Shown piece by piece: positions 46,425-55,248 of a stretch of 64,000 bases of DNA (positions are counted from its first letter, which is position 1; each line of letters opens with the position of its first letter). The notes beneath the pieces are model-generated. The model was not told where the DNA came from and did not search any database. It was given only the letters and a program-made list of their open reading frames with translations. The translations under genes and the position numbers were made by a program. The stretch comes from JBGSKY01 sp041740995 (GTDB lineage: Bacteria > Planctomycetota > Planctomycetia > Pirellulales > Pirellulaceae), in assembly GCA_041740995.1 (NCBI GenBank), contig JBGSKY010000228.1, forward strand, positions 24,392 through 88,391. The letters are read 5' to 3'.

Positions 46425-49400
46425 ATGACCATGCTAAAACTAATCCAGTCTGCCCGAAACTTGTTCAAAACGCTTGCGTCACTTCTAGCAATTTTGTTTG
46501 TGGCGATTCTAGCCAACAGCTTGGTTGCTGCGGAGCCATTCGAGCGTTTCATGACGCAGCTTAAGAACGAGAAGCTGTTCGATTTGGCGGTTGTCTATCT
46601 CGATTATTGCAACCAGCATAACTTGCTTCCAGCCAACGTCAAAGATGATCTAGAACTGCAAAAGCTGGACATTCTCCAGCAAGAATTGTCGATCATCACC
46701 GCCGCTCAAAAACGCGACGAGCGAATCGAGATGCTTCAAAAAGGTTATGAGTCATTCTTGAGCAAAAACAGCAATCACGCTCGACGCGGTGAAGCTCGTG
46801 TTCGCTTGGCCGACTTGTATATCCAGCAAGGTTACCAATCAAAACAAGCGATTGAGAAGACTGCTGACGCAAATGAGCAGAAGGCCTTGGCCGATAAATC
46901 AAGGACTGCATTTTTGAAGGCGGAAAAGCTGTTCATTGAAGGCGTTGAAGAGCTGACTGAACCACTCAAAAAAGCGCTCGGTGCCAAACTAGATCCATCA
47001 GACACCGACGCGGTAGCACGTCGAGAGGCAATGCAAGGAGACTATCGCAAGTCTCAGATCATGATTGGACTGGCCAGAAAGCTGGTTGCTGAAACGTACG
47101 ACGAATCAGCTCCAGAATTCAAAACTTGGATGACAAAAGCAGAAGATCAATTCAATGATGTCGGCAGCAAAGCTTCGCGGAGCACTGAACCGGGAACTTA
47201 TTTTTTGAGCGTCTTGTACCGAGGGCAAACTCAGGCGGCTTTGAAAAAATTTGACGTCGCAACGGATAGTTTATTGAGAGTTGCGGATCAAAGCGAGGGC
47301 GGGATTTTTCGCACACTACGAGTCCAAGCAACCATCGCCTTGATTCAAATGTTGGCCAGCAAAGACGTTGGCAAATATGAGGCGGCTATTCAACGTGGTG
47401 ATTCATTGATTCAAACTCAAACTCCCAATGAGAAGAACTTGGCAGAGTGGCAAGACCTAACGCTTGCTCTGCTTCAGGCAAAATCGACCTTTGCGGACAA
47501 TCTTGCTAGCAACCCACAATCAGAAAATCAGGCAAAAATCCTCAGGCGAGACCTTAAGACAGAGCTGCAAAAGCTCGCTCGAACGCAAGGCTCCGTTGGC
47601 GACAAAGCTCGACAAATGTTATCTGCTTATGGCGTCGATGTAGCGGCTCCGGAAGATACAAAAATTCCGAAAGTACGAACTTTTGCCGAAGCCTATCAAG
47701 CGGCCAATGAAAGAATCGATCGCGTCAATCAAGACAAACTGACGATCGAAATTTTGCAGAACCAAATGAAAAGCTCACCTGATAAGAGTGCCGAGCTCAA
47801 CGACCAACTCAATACGATTAAAGCCAGCGGCAATAACGCAAATCTGCAAGCGATCGAGTTGTTAAAAAAATCATTTGATTTATTTAACCTCGGTAAAGAC
47901 TCCCGCGAGGACCTTGCAACTGCTCGTTTTCGGTTGAGCTATTTGTACTATTCAATTGACGATTTTTACTCGGCAGCGGCGGTTGCAGATTTGACCGCAC
48001 GAACCAATCCCGGCACCGAAAGCGGTCTGACTTCAGCTCAAATTGCGATCTACGCGTATCAGAAGATCATCGAGAATATCGGTGAGACCGCCGATGCCAA
48101 TGCAAAGCCGATTGCAGCGCTCGAGGAATTTGCAGGCTACATGCTTCGGATTTGGCCTGACGCTGAACCGTCTCAAGCTGCGGCCATGACGTTGCTACGT
48201 TTTGCGCTCAACGACAAACGTTGGGATGACGCCGAGAAAGTCTTAAAGTACTTGACCAATTCGCCTGAGAAAGCCACTCAGATCCAGAGAGATCTAGGTT
48301 TCGTGCTTTACATTCAGTTCATTCAGGCAGTCGCCGCTGCGAAAGAAAAGGGCCTTCCAACGGATGCTGACGAGATAACTCAGCTTCGCGGCCGAGCAGA
48401 AAAACTGCTTGTCGAAGGGACCAAAAATCTTAAGCCCGCCGAAGTCGATGTCCGCGCGGTCGAAGCTAGCTCGGCGCTTGCGTCGATCTACTTACGAAGT
48501 GAACGCGCGGCAGCTGCAATGGAATTGATCTATCGAAATGACACCGGTCCAATGGCCATCCTAGAAAATGGAAAGCTTGAGGTTCCACCGCGTGTGCAGA
48601 TGGAGGCCTTGCGCCTGGCGTTGCAATCAGAGGTCAACCAAGCAACGACCGCTGGTGGAACTTTAGACTCAAAAAAGATTCAAGAGCTTGTTTCCAAAAT
48701 GCAAGCCGTTGCAGCAGCGGATGTTGAAGACAAGTCGCTTTTGACTAACGCTCTTATCGTCCTCGCTAACGACTTGCGAAATCAACTTTCGGAAGTCAAA
48801 CAACCGGCAGAGCGACAGAAATTGGGAGGTAGCATTCGCATCCTACTATCGCAACTGATCGATGTTTCTCAGGACGCTGCGACTCTCGATTGGGCGTCGC
48901 GAACGTTGGGCGATCTCTCGACGGCAACTAGTAGCGATGCCTCAGTAGGCAAACTTTCGCTGGAGCTGGCAACGGCTTCGACCAACGGTTTCGAGAAACT
49001 TGTGGAACTAGGCAAACAGCAGCCAGAGGCGTTGCAAAACATCAATCGAAAACTGGAAGACGTCAATTATCTGTTAGCTAAATCATACAATTCGACTGGC
49101 ATGTTTGAAAAAGCGGCGGCTTTATATTTGGACATCTTAAACAGCAACAACATGAATCTGCTGGCGCAGGTTGAAGCCGCGAAAAACTACCAAGATTGGT
49201 CACAAAACACCGATAGCGAAAAGCTAAAGAATGCCATGTTCGGGGCCGAGCCGATTACCGGTGGCAAGAATGTTGTGTGGGGCTGGGGAAAGCTATCGCA
49301 GTTGACAGCAAGTCGAGAAGACCTGTCAGCGTATTTCTTCAACGCTCGATTTCAACTGGCAAGTTGTCGAGCGGCGTTGGCAAAAATCGAGACCGACGCC

Positions 49401-49571
49401 TCTCTACGCACAAAATACTATGAACAAGCTCTAGGCGATATTCGTTCGACCTTTATTAATTATCCTGAGCTGAGCGGTCCCGATTTATATGCAAAATTTG
49501 ACGAACTCACTCGTACAATTCAGTCCGGTTTACAAAAAGATCCGATTGGTTTGGCGACTTTCAAATCATAA
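46425..49571 (+). CDS. Secreted TPR-repeat protein, 1048 residues
   Basis: I start at 46425 (MTMLKLIQSARNLFK), where a basic stretch and hydrophobic core (LASLLAILFVAILANSLVAA) form a signal peptide; the longer frame from 46158 is a shadow. The mature protein is almost wholly helical with Ala/Leu/Lys-rich helix pairs typical of tetratricopeptide-like repeats, for example LFDLAVVYLDYCNQHN, GDKARQMLSAYGV and MFEKAAALYLDILNSNN. It lies 73 bases before a second secreted repeat protein and then ExbB/ExbD genes in the same direction, so I infer a periplasmic part of an envelope machine. The function is otherwise unknown. Confidence 0.78.
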   Translation: MTMLKLIQSARNLFKTLASLLAILFVAILANSLVAAEPFERFMTQLKNEKLFDLAVVYLDYCNQHNLLPANVKDDLELQKLDILQQELSIITAAQKRDERIEMLQKGYESFLSKNSNHARRGEARVRLADLYIQQGYQSKQAIEKTADANEQKALADKSRTAFLKAEKLFIEGVEELTEPLKKALGAKLDPSDTDAVARREAMQGDYRKSQIMIGLARKLVAETYDESAPEFKTWMTKAEDQFNDVGSKASRSTEPGTYFLSVLYRGQTQAALKKFDVATDSLLRVADQSEGGIFRTLRVQATIALIQMLASKDVGKYEAAIQRGDSLIQTQTPNEKNLAEWQDLTLALLQAKSTFADNLASNPQSENQAKILRRDLKTELQKLARTQGSVGDKARQMLSAYGVDVAAPEDTKIPKVRTFAEAYQAANERIDRVNQDKLTIEILQNQMKSSPDKSAELNDQLNTIKASGNNANLQAIELLKKSFDLFNLGKDSREDLATARFRLSYLYYSIDDFYSAAAVADLTARTNPGTESGLTSAQIAIYAYQKIIENIGETADANAKPIAALEEFAGYMLRIWPDAEPSQAAAMTLLRFALNDKRWDDAEKVLKYLTNSPEKATQIQRDLGFVLYIQFIQAVAAAKEKGLPTDADEITQLRGRAEKLLVEGTKNLKPAEVDVRAVEASSALASIYLRSERAAAAMELIYRNDTGPMAILENGKLEVPPRVQMEALRLALQSEVNQATTAGGTLDSKKIQELVSKMQAVAAADVEDKSLLTNALIVLANDLRNQLSEVKQPAERQKLGGSIRILLSQLIDVSQDAATLDWASRTLGDLSTATSSDASVGKLSLELATASTNGFEKLVELGKQQPEALQNINRKLEDVNYLLAKSYNSTGMFEKAAALYLDILNSNNMNLLAQVEAAKNYQDWSQNTDSEKLKNAMFGAEPITGGKNVVWGWGKLSQLTASREDLSAYFFNARFQLASCRAALAKIETDASLRTKYYEQALGDIRSTFINYPELSGPDLYAKFDELTRTIQSGLQKDPIGLATFKS

Positions 49572-49644
49572 TGATGAATGTCCCACCCTTTGAATTCCTA
49601 TTAAATTCCTAAACGACTTTTTTCAATTCCCTTCTTGAATTCTT

Positions 49645-50697
49645 ATGTCAGTGCCAAATCTTTTTCGAATGCAATCCGTCCGAATAATTCTGCCGTTGTC
49701 GCTAGTTTTTGTTTTCGCAAATTTGGCGACATCGCAAGACAAAATTTATCAGCTCAGCGGTACAACGCTGACTGGCGAGATGGAGAGCACTTCCCCTAAC
49801 GAATTGGTGATCAATGTTCGCGGCAAATCGCAGACGGTAGCCATTAACACAGTCCAGCGTGTGGCATTCGACGGCGAACCCAACAACTTGGCAAACGCAA
49901 AAGAGATGTGCTTTCAAAAGCAGTGGGACCAAGCTGATGAAGAGCTAAAACGAGTTGACGCAAACGCCCTTAAAACCGAATCTGCAAAACAGGATTTCGC
50001 TTACTACCAATCACTGGTCTCGGCGCAACTTGCGCTGGCAGGACGTGGCAATTCATCGGCAGCTGCGGCAGCAATGCTTGGATTTGTTCGCTCAAATCCA
50101 AAGACATATCACTTCTACGAGCTTTGCGAAGTTGTCGGTGGTTTAGCGACCGCAATCAACTCATATCCCGATGCAATTAAATATTATGGAGCGATTGGAA
50201 ATGCCCCTTTTCCTGAGTACAAGCTACGGAGCATTTATCTTATTGGGACGGTATTGCTGATCGAAGGCAAGGCCGATGAAGCCAAAGCAGAATTTGAAAA
50301 GGTAAAAACCGCAACCGCTACTGATTCAGCGAGTCAGCGGTACCAAAAATTAGCATCCATTGCTTCGATTCGCTGTGACATCGTAAAAGGCGATCCAAAG
50401 TCGGCCGTTGATAAATTGCTCAAACTGGTTAGCGAAAGCGATTCAACCGATGCGACACTATTTTCAAACATATATAACACCCTCGGAGACGCACACCTTG
50501 CCTTGGGCCAATTGGAAGAAGCGAAGCTGTCGTTTTTGCGCACCGACTTGTTATTTGCCAGTGATTCAGAGAACCATGCCGAAGCGCTATATCAGCTTGC
50601 CAAACTCTGGGAAAAAACTGGCGATCCTCAGCGCGCCATTGACGCCAAGACAAGGCTCAAGGAACGTTATGCAGCGAGCCGTTGGGCAAGCAAATAA
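49645..50697 (+). CDS. Secreted TPR protein with N-terminal small beta-barrel motif
   Basis: A 350-residue protein. The signal peptide (VRIILPLSLVFVFANLATS) ends near residue 30. Residues about 35-76 form a small beta domain: YQLSGTTLTGEMESTSPN then VINVRGKSQTVAINTVQRV. The same spacing (LxxGxxLxGE ... TV....I.RV) occurs in the insert of SecA. TPR-like helix pairs follow to the end, for example PDAIKYYGAIGNAPFP, LGDAHLALGQLEEAKLSFL and ALYQLAKLWEKTGDPQRAIDA. It precedes ExbB by about 104 bases and probably belongs to the same operon. Confidence 0.78.
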   Translation: MSVPNLFRMQSVRIILPLSLVFVFANLATSQDKIYQLSGTTLTGEMESTSPNELVINVRGKSQTVAINTVQRVAFDGEPNNLANAKEMCFQKQWDQADEELKRVDANALKTESAKQDFAYYQSLVSAQLALAGRGNSSAAAAAMLGFVRSNPKTYHFYELCEVVGGLATAINSYPDAIKYYGAIGNAPFPEYKLRSIYLIGTVLLIEGKADEAKAEFEKVKTATATDSASQRYQKLASIASIRCDIVKGDPKSAVDKLLKLVSESDSTDATLFSNIYNTLGDAHLALGQLEEAKLSFLRTDLLFASDSENHAEALYQLAKLWEKTGDPQRAIDAKTRLKERYAASRWASK

Positions 50698-50801
50698 TTT
50701 GCGCTCGCCTTTTTTCGTTTCATAGAACACGCCGTTCCAGTTTTTGTATAGACTTTTCACGAACAACCAACTTGTCCATTAAACGCGATCCAGGAATGAT
50801 A

Positions 50802-51662
50802 ATGCCGAAACATGAACCGCAATCGTCTCTCAGTCTACCGAAAGTACAATCGTCGAGCCTTGACCGCAGTGTTGCGTCGTTCATCGTGAATTTTCTGAGA
50901 CTACCGCCGACCGGAGCGTATCGGTCGTTGCTGCTTGCGACCGTATCGGCGGTCGCGTTCGTTTCGATTGTTAATTCGCTTGGATCGTTTGCTTTCGCTC
51001 AGGACGGTGCCGGTGCGGCGGAAGAAGCTGTCGTTGAGCAAAACGTGTTGGTGTCGTTTTACACTGCACTTGGCCCCATTTACTTCTTCGTCTTCTTGAT
51101 CATGTCGTTCATGCTGGTCGCTCTATTGGTGATGGGGATTTTGGCCGTCCGAAAGAGCAGTTTCGTGCCAACCGATTTAATTGCCGGTGTGGATGAAAGC
51201 CTTCAAGCTGGCGATCCACAAACCGCTGTTGATTTGGTGCGTGCAGACGAGTCATTCTTGGGACAAATTGTTAGCGCAGGCTTAAGTAAACTCTCACTCG
51301 GCAAACCGCAGGCGCTCGAAGCAATGCAAATCGTTGGTGAAGATGAAACAATGAAGCTTGAGCACAAACTGGGTTACCTCGCGCTCATCGGCAACATCGC
51401 TCCAATGGTCGGGCTGCTTGGTACAGTCAACGGGATGATCACTTCATTCGGCGTTATCGCTCGCAGCCAACAGACGCCTAAGCCTTCAGTTTTGGCTGGC
51501 GGTATTCAGACTGCACTTTACACGACGATGGTTGGGCTGATTTTGGCGATTCCAGCTATCGTCGCCTATAACTTGCTCAAGACGCGCATGCAGCGGATGG
51601 TAGCTTCGGCTGGAAACGAAGGCGAAGTCATGATCGATCGATTTGCAGAAGTCGTTCGATAA
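50802..51662 (+). CDS. exbB: MotA/TolQ/ExbB-family proton channel
   Basis: A 286-residue protein. AGGA lies 6 bases before the ATG at 50802 (MPKHEPQSS); an ATG 6 bases earlier is too close to it. An N-terminal extension with a signal-like hydrophobic stretch (ending AFA-QDGAG) is followed by the TolQ/ExbB core: one helix at about residues 90-115 and two more at about 190-215 and 230-260, with GNIAPMVGLLGTVNGMI and GGIQTALYTTMVGLILAIPAIVAYN, typical of the family. It should form a proton channel with ExbD/TolR proteins to power an outer-membrane or envelope machine. ExbD genes follow directly. Confidence 0.92.
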   Translation: MPKHEPQSSLSLPKVQSSSLDRSVASFIVNFLRLPPTGAYRSLLLATVSAVAFVSIVNSLGSFAFAQDGAGAAEEAVVEQNVLVSFYTALGPIYFFVFLIMSFMLVALLVMGILAVRKSSFVPTDLIAGVDESLQAGDPQTAVDLVRADESFLGQIVSAGLSKLSLGKPQALEAMQIVGEDETMKLEHKLGYLALIGNIAPMVGLLGTVNGMITSFGVIARSQQTPKPSVLAGGIQTALYTTMVGLILAIPAIVAYNLLKTRMQRMVASAGNEGEVMIDRFAEVVR

Positions 51663-51696
51663 TCCCAATTCGCACGCCCACGATGGATGAATAAAT

Positions 51697-52140
51697 ATGC
51701 GCCTGAAAAATAGTATTAGCAGTGAGATCACCGAATCGGACATGACGCCGATGATCGACATGGTCTTCCAGTTGATCGCTTTCTTTATGGTTCTTGTGAA
51801 TTTTTCGACTGAAGAGCAAAATGCCAAGGTCTCTTTGCCTCAAAGCGAATTGGCAAAGCCAGCCGAAGGAAAAGTTGAATTTCCAATCGTCATTAACTTG
51901 GACACAAATGGCACAATTTACATGGGTGCCAATGTGACAAGAGTCGAAGAGATTCGGCCGTTTCTCAGCACTGAAGTGTCGGTTTTAAAACTGGCTGGCA
52001 AAGAGCCCAAAGACGGCAACGTCATTATACGTGCACACAAGAACGCCTATGGCGGCACTGTGCAAGATTTAATTACGAAGTGCCAGGAGGCCGGGTTTGA
52101 AAGTTTTGCATTGCGAGTCAAAGAAGAAGATCCGAGCTAA
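51697..52140 (+). CDS. exbD: ExbD/TolR-family protein, first copy
   Basis: A 147-residue protein. One helix near residues 15-38 (MTPMIDMVFQLIAFFMVLVNF) with the conserved Asp in MIDMVF that takes part in proton transfer. The periplasmic part ends with GKEPKDGNVIIRAHKNAYGGTVQDLITKCQEAGF, the C-terminal pattern of ExbD/TolR. It begins 34 bases after exbB and ends 6 bases before a second copy. Two paralogous ExbD subunits in tandem are common in proton-driven systems of planctomycetes and Bacteroidetes. Confidence 0.92.
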   Translation: MRLKNSISSEITESDMTPMIDMVFQLIAFFMVLVNFSTEEQNAKVSLPQSELAKPAEGKVEFPIVINLDTNGTIYMGANVTRVEEIRPFLSTEVSVLKLAGKEPKDGNVIIRAHKNAYGGTVQDLITKCQEAGFESFALRVKEEDPS

Positions 52141-52146
52141 ACCATT

Positions 52147-52638
52147 ATGCGGATGAAGAAAAAAAGCGGTTCTGACCGTGCCGAATTACAGCTAACTTCG
52201 ATGATTGACGTCGTTTTTCTGCTGTTGATCTTCTTCGTCACAACGCTCAAGATCGCTGCTCAAGAAGGCGACTTCAGCGTAAGAATGCCACTTGCAAACA
52301 CCGGGGGCGGCGCGGTCGATGAGAATATGGACTTGCCGATAAAGCTACGACTGCAAGCTGACGCAGAAGGTGAATTAGCGAACATAACCGTTAACGATAA
52401 CCGCTCTTTTCAAAATGATTTCCAGGCGCTCCGAGGATACATACTGCAATTGACCGGCGGGGAGTCTGGCCCTAGCGGAGAGTCGGGTCCAGAAGTTGAA
52501 ATCGACATCGATTACAACTTACAATACGAATACGTTATAGAAGCGATCACGGCCGTAACAGGCTACCGAGACAACAGCAACGAAGTCGTTCGTTTAGTAG
52601 AACGAATCAAGTTTGCGCCGCCGCGCAAAGCTCCGTAG
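52147..52638 (+). CDS. exbD: ExbD/TolR-family protein, second copy
   Basis: A 163-residue protein starting at 52147 (MRMKKKSGSDRAELQL). One helix near residues 18-36 with MIDVVFLLLIFFVTT, including the conserved Asp. The periplasmic part is longer than the first copy and carries a Gly/Ser/Glu linker (TGGESGPSGESGP) before the C-terminal EIDIDYNLQYEYVIEAITAV. A normal ExbD end pattern follows. It is the last gene of the TPR-ExbB-ExbD run. No neighbouring TonB-like protein was seen. Confidence 0.92.
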   Translation: MRMKKKSGSDRAELQLTSMIDVVFLLLIFFVTTLKIAAQEGDFSVRMPLANTGGGAVDENMDLPIKLRLQADAEGELANITVNDNRSFQNDFQALRGYILQLTGGESGPSGESGPEVEIDIDYNLQYEYVIEAITAVTGYRDNSNEVVRLVERIKFAPPRKAP

Positions 52639-52827
52639 TATTTTCAATTTATGTCTTGCGAGAGTGTTCCGCTGGTGAGTTTTTCTAAGCCCTCAAGTTT
52701 TGACTTAGCAGTTCAATAGATTAAGGACGCCAGCTTATATAAGCTTGAAGGCAAAGCTAAGCGGCGGGCACGAAATAGCTTCCCGATTTGCACAGCACGT
52801 CAATCTGGAACTGAGCAATATTGGTTA

Positions 52828-53016
52828 TTATTCTAAATCTGCCTTTCGACCCCCATGAGCTTGTCTCATGAGTGAATCAGCTTCGTGATCTAAATCACGA
52901 CGCCGCACCAAAAGACCCAAATGGGTTAGTCCCGTTTGGTGAATCAGTTTGCTTAAAGCGTCAAGGAACTTTCGCTCCATTGGGATGAACCCACTCGGGG
53001 GGCGGGAAAGATCCAT
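52828..53016 (-). CDS. Possible small protein downstream of the recombinase gene
   Basis: A 62-codon frame from the ATG at 53016 (MDLSRPPSGF) or an earlier TTG at 53070, ending at a TAA at 52828. The residue content (MERKFLDALSKLIHQT, RRRDLDHEADSLMRQ) is typical of real small helical proteins. It lies on the same strand as, and after, the recombinase gene. There is no clear Shine-Dalgarno and its middle overlaps the hairpins, so chance coding is possible. Confidence 0.35.
   Translation of the reverse strand: MDLSRPPSGFIPMERKFLDALSKLIHQTGLTHLGLLVRRRDLDHEADSLMRQAHGGRKADLE
52854..52940. repeat. Cluster of three small inverted repeats
   Basis: CATGAG / CTCATG (52854-52870, 5-base loop), TCGTGAT / ATCACGA (52883-52900, 4-base loop) and nested ACCAAA / TTTGGT plus ACCCA / TGGGT (52907-52940). 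Three hairpins within 87 bases suggest a structured RNA, terminator array or protein-binding sites next to the recombinase gene. Confidence 0.55.
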
Positions 53017-53098
53017 TGGACTCTGTCGGAGCGTAAAACGTCGCAGTTTTGATCTGTTATTAAATCGCAAAATTCAAAAATTGATTCAGGACAATTCC

Positions 53099-54055
53099 CT
53101 AAGCCCGTGGATGGAATTGACGATGCACGCTTTTTAGCCGTGTGCTCTCAACTTGTGTGTAGATTTGCGTCGTCTGAATGCTCGCGTGCCCGAGCATTTC
53201 TTGGATGATTCTTAAGTCAGCTCCGCCACGCAATAGATGCGTCGCAAAAGAATGTCGCATCGTATGAGGTGAGATACTGACATCAATATCCGATGCAAGG
53301 GCATAACGTTTAATCAATTCCCAAATTGCTTCGCGTCGCAATCGTTTGCCGGAACGAGAGAGCACAACCCATGGTAGCGACGATAGATCACGTCCACGTG
53401 CCAATCGAGGTCGTAGCGTTCGAAGGTACTCGCCCAACACCCGCACGGCAGTCTCCCCAAGCGGAATCATACGTTGTTTGCGGCCTTTGCCTTCCGCTAA
53501 ACAGTAACGTTCATCCAGCCTTAAGTTGACCACCATAAGGTCACTAATTTCCGATACTCGGCATCCAGTTGCGTACATCAATTCTAGTATCGCTCGATCC
53601 CTCAAGTACAGCGGATCATAGCGCGAAGGTGCGTTCAAGAATCGATTGATTTCCGATGGTGAGAGCACTTTGGGAATTCGTTGCCAAGTTTTGGGCAGCG
53701 TCAGCAGCTCCGCTGGATTGTCTAAAATCACAGACTCTAGTTGCAAGTATTTGTAAAACATTCGAACTGCAACCACGTGACGTGCGACACTGCTGGCGGC
53801 GAGGTCTTCGGCTTTCAAAAACGAGAGAAAATCCGTCAACATCACGATATTGATTTGCCCTGGCTCGCGTCCATCGAGCCATTCTTGAAATCGTCGTAAG
53901 TCGCGACCGTAGGCAGCGATGGTGTTTTCGGCAAGGTGGCATTCACTGCGCAGATACTTCTCATAGCCGACTAACCAGGCGGACATCGACGCCTTTTGAG
54001 CAACCTCCACTGGTTTGCCAAAGTCGCGAAGTTTCTTTAGTTTGCTAACAGCCAT
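53099..54055 (-). CDS. Tyrosine recombinase of the XerC/XerD type
   Basis: A 318-residue protein. The N-terminal SAM-like core-binding domain spans about residues 28-115 (YLRSECHLAENTIAAYGRDL). The catalytic domain shows GCRVSEISDL (Arg), EGKGRKQRMIPLG (Lys), SPHTMRHSFATHLL (His-x-x-Arg), MLGHASIQTTQIYTQV (His and Tyr). The length and motifs match chromosome-dimer resolution recombinases, though integrase of a small element is possible. No FtsK or dif site is visible nearby. It diverges from galE. Confidence 0.9.
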   Translation of the reverse strand: MAVSKLKKLRDFGKPVEVAQKASMSAWLVGYEKYLRSECHLAENTIAAYGRDLRRFQEWLDGREPGQINIVMLTDFLSFLKAEDLAASSVARHVVAVRMFYKYLQLESVILDNPAELLTLPKTWQRIPKVLSPSEINRFLNAPSRYDPLYLRDRAILELMYATGCRVSEISDLMVVNLRLDERYCLAEGKGRKQRMIPLGETAVRVLGEYLRTLRPRLARGRDLSSLPWVVLSRSGKRLRREAIWELIKRYALASDIDVSISPHTMRHSFATHLLRGGADLRIIQEMLGHASIQTTQIYTQVESTRLKSVHRQFHPRA

Positions 54056-54246
54056 ATTTTGTGCTTAATCTCGATGGGCGAATACTCGCGTTTGCCAGCT
54101 GGCTGATGAAGCGTTCTGTGGTAGCGATCGATACCGCAATGAACTATCTTTGTGACACTGTGACGACCAGTTTTTTGACAGTCGTGAGCCGGTTGAGCGT
54201 TCGCATTGCCTTGCGAAGCGGACTATTTTTGAGGAACGAGTGACTA

Positions 54247-55248
54247 ATGAACATTTTGGTAGTCGGCGGAGCTGGGTACGTTGGCTCGCATACGGTCCGT
54301 ATGCTCTTTGACCGAGGCGAGACCGTTTGGGTCTATGACAATCTTTCCCGAGGCCACGCCGGTGCAGTGCCCAAGAATTGTTTAATTCAAGGAAATTTGT
54401 CTGATCGCGCCCGCTTGGTTCAGGTCATGCGGGAAAAGAAGATTGACGCGGTAATGCACTTCGCAGCCTTTGCGCTGGTTGGCGAGTCTGTGTCAGAGCC
54501 GTCGATGTACTACCAAAATAATGTCGTCGCGACATTGGAACTGATGGAAGCGATGCGCGAGGCTGGTGTATGGCGATTTGTCTTCTCTAGTACAACAGCG
54601 ACGTACGGTGAAGCCGCGAAGATTCCAATCACCGAAGACACGCCGCAGTTTCCGATTAATCCCTACGGTTTCACGAAACTTGTCATCGAGCGCGCTCTCG
54701 AAGACTATGCTCACGCCTACGGATTTGGCGTCGCTTGCTTACGATACTTCAATGCAGCGGGCGCTAGCGACGACGGAATGATTGGCGAAGACCACTCCCC
54801 AGAATCGCATCTTATTCCAATCGTACTGCAAGTTGCCCTTGATCAGCGTAAGCACGTCTCTATTTTTGGCGAGGAATACGACACACCTGATGGCACTTGC
54901 ATCCGCGATTACATCCACGTCAATGATTTAGCCACCGCGCATCTTGCGTCGCTCGCCAAATTGCAACCAAAAATGGTTTTGAAGATGAACCTCGGAACTG
55001 GTCTAGGTACCAGTGTAAGAGAAGTGATTGATGCATGCCGGAAAGTAACCAATCATCCGATTCCAGTGATCGTCGGACCACGTCGTGAAGGCGATCCAGC
55101 CAAGCTAGTCGCCGATTCAGGGCTAGCGCAATCGACTTTGAATTGGAAACCGAGGTATTGTGACATTTTGACCATAGTCCAAACCGCTTGGAACTGGCAT
55201 TGCAAACATCCTAAGGGCTACCAAGATCATGCAGTCGATCATTATTGA
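54247..55248 (+). CDS. galE: UDP-glucose 4-epimerase
   Basis: A 333-residue member of the extended short-chain dehydrogenase family. The nucleotide-binding glycine motif is VGGAGYVGSH at residues 6-15, the catalytic Tyr-x-x-x-Lys is NPYGFTK near residue 140, and SSTTATYGEAAKIPITED, CLRYFNAAGA and GTCIRDYIHVNDLA are characteristic of GalE. It interconverts UDP-glucose and UDP-galactose for surface glycans. Its last 20 bases overlap the acyltransferase gene, so the two are translated together. Confidence 0.95.
   Translation: MNILVVGGAGYVGSHTVRMLFDRGETVWVYDNLSRGHAGAVPKNCLIQGNLSDRARLVQVMREKKIDAVMHFAAFALVGESVSEPSMYYQNNVVATLELMEAMREAGVWRFVFSSTTATYGEAAKIPITEDTPQFPINPYGFTKLVIERALEDYAHAYGFGVACLRYFNAAGASDDGMIGEDHSPESHLIPIVLQVALDQRKHVSIFGEEYDTPDGTCIRDYIHVNDLATAHLASLAKLQPKMVLKMNLGTGLGTSVREVIDACRKVTNHPIPVIVGPRREGDPAKLVADSGLAQSTLNWKPRYCDILTIVQTAWNWHCKHPKGYQDHAVDHY

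Larger units (their letters stand above)
52639..53098. other. Intergenic region with a cluster of hairpins and a possible small gene
   Basis: This stretch separates the plus-strand exbD gene and the minus-strand recombinase gene. It contains the hairpin cluster at 52854-52940 and the possible small gene at 52828-53016, listed separately. No obvious dif-like or att-like core was found. Confidence 0.5.

Noticed and set aside
53099..54055. Recombinase as evidence for an integrated element
   Set aside because: The sequence is of the housekeeping Xer type and no flanking direct repeats, tRNA gene or phage genes were found.
54061..54243. Plus-strand 60-residue frame before galE
   Set aside because: No Shine-Dalgarno or family match; probably just galE leader DNA, although a short leader peptide cannot be excluded.
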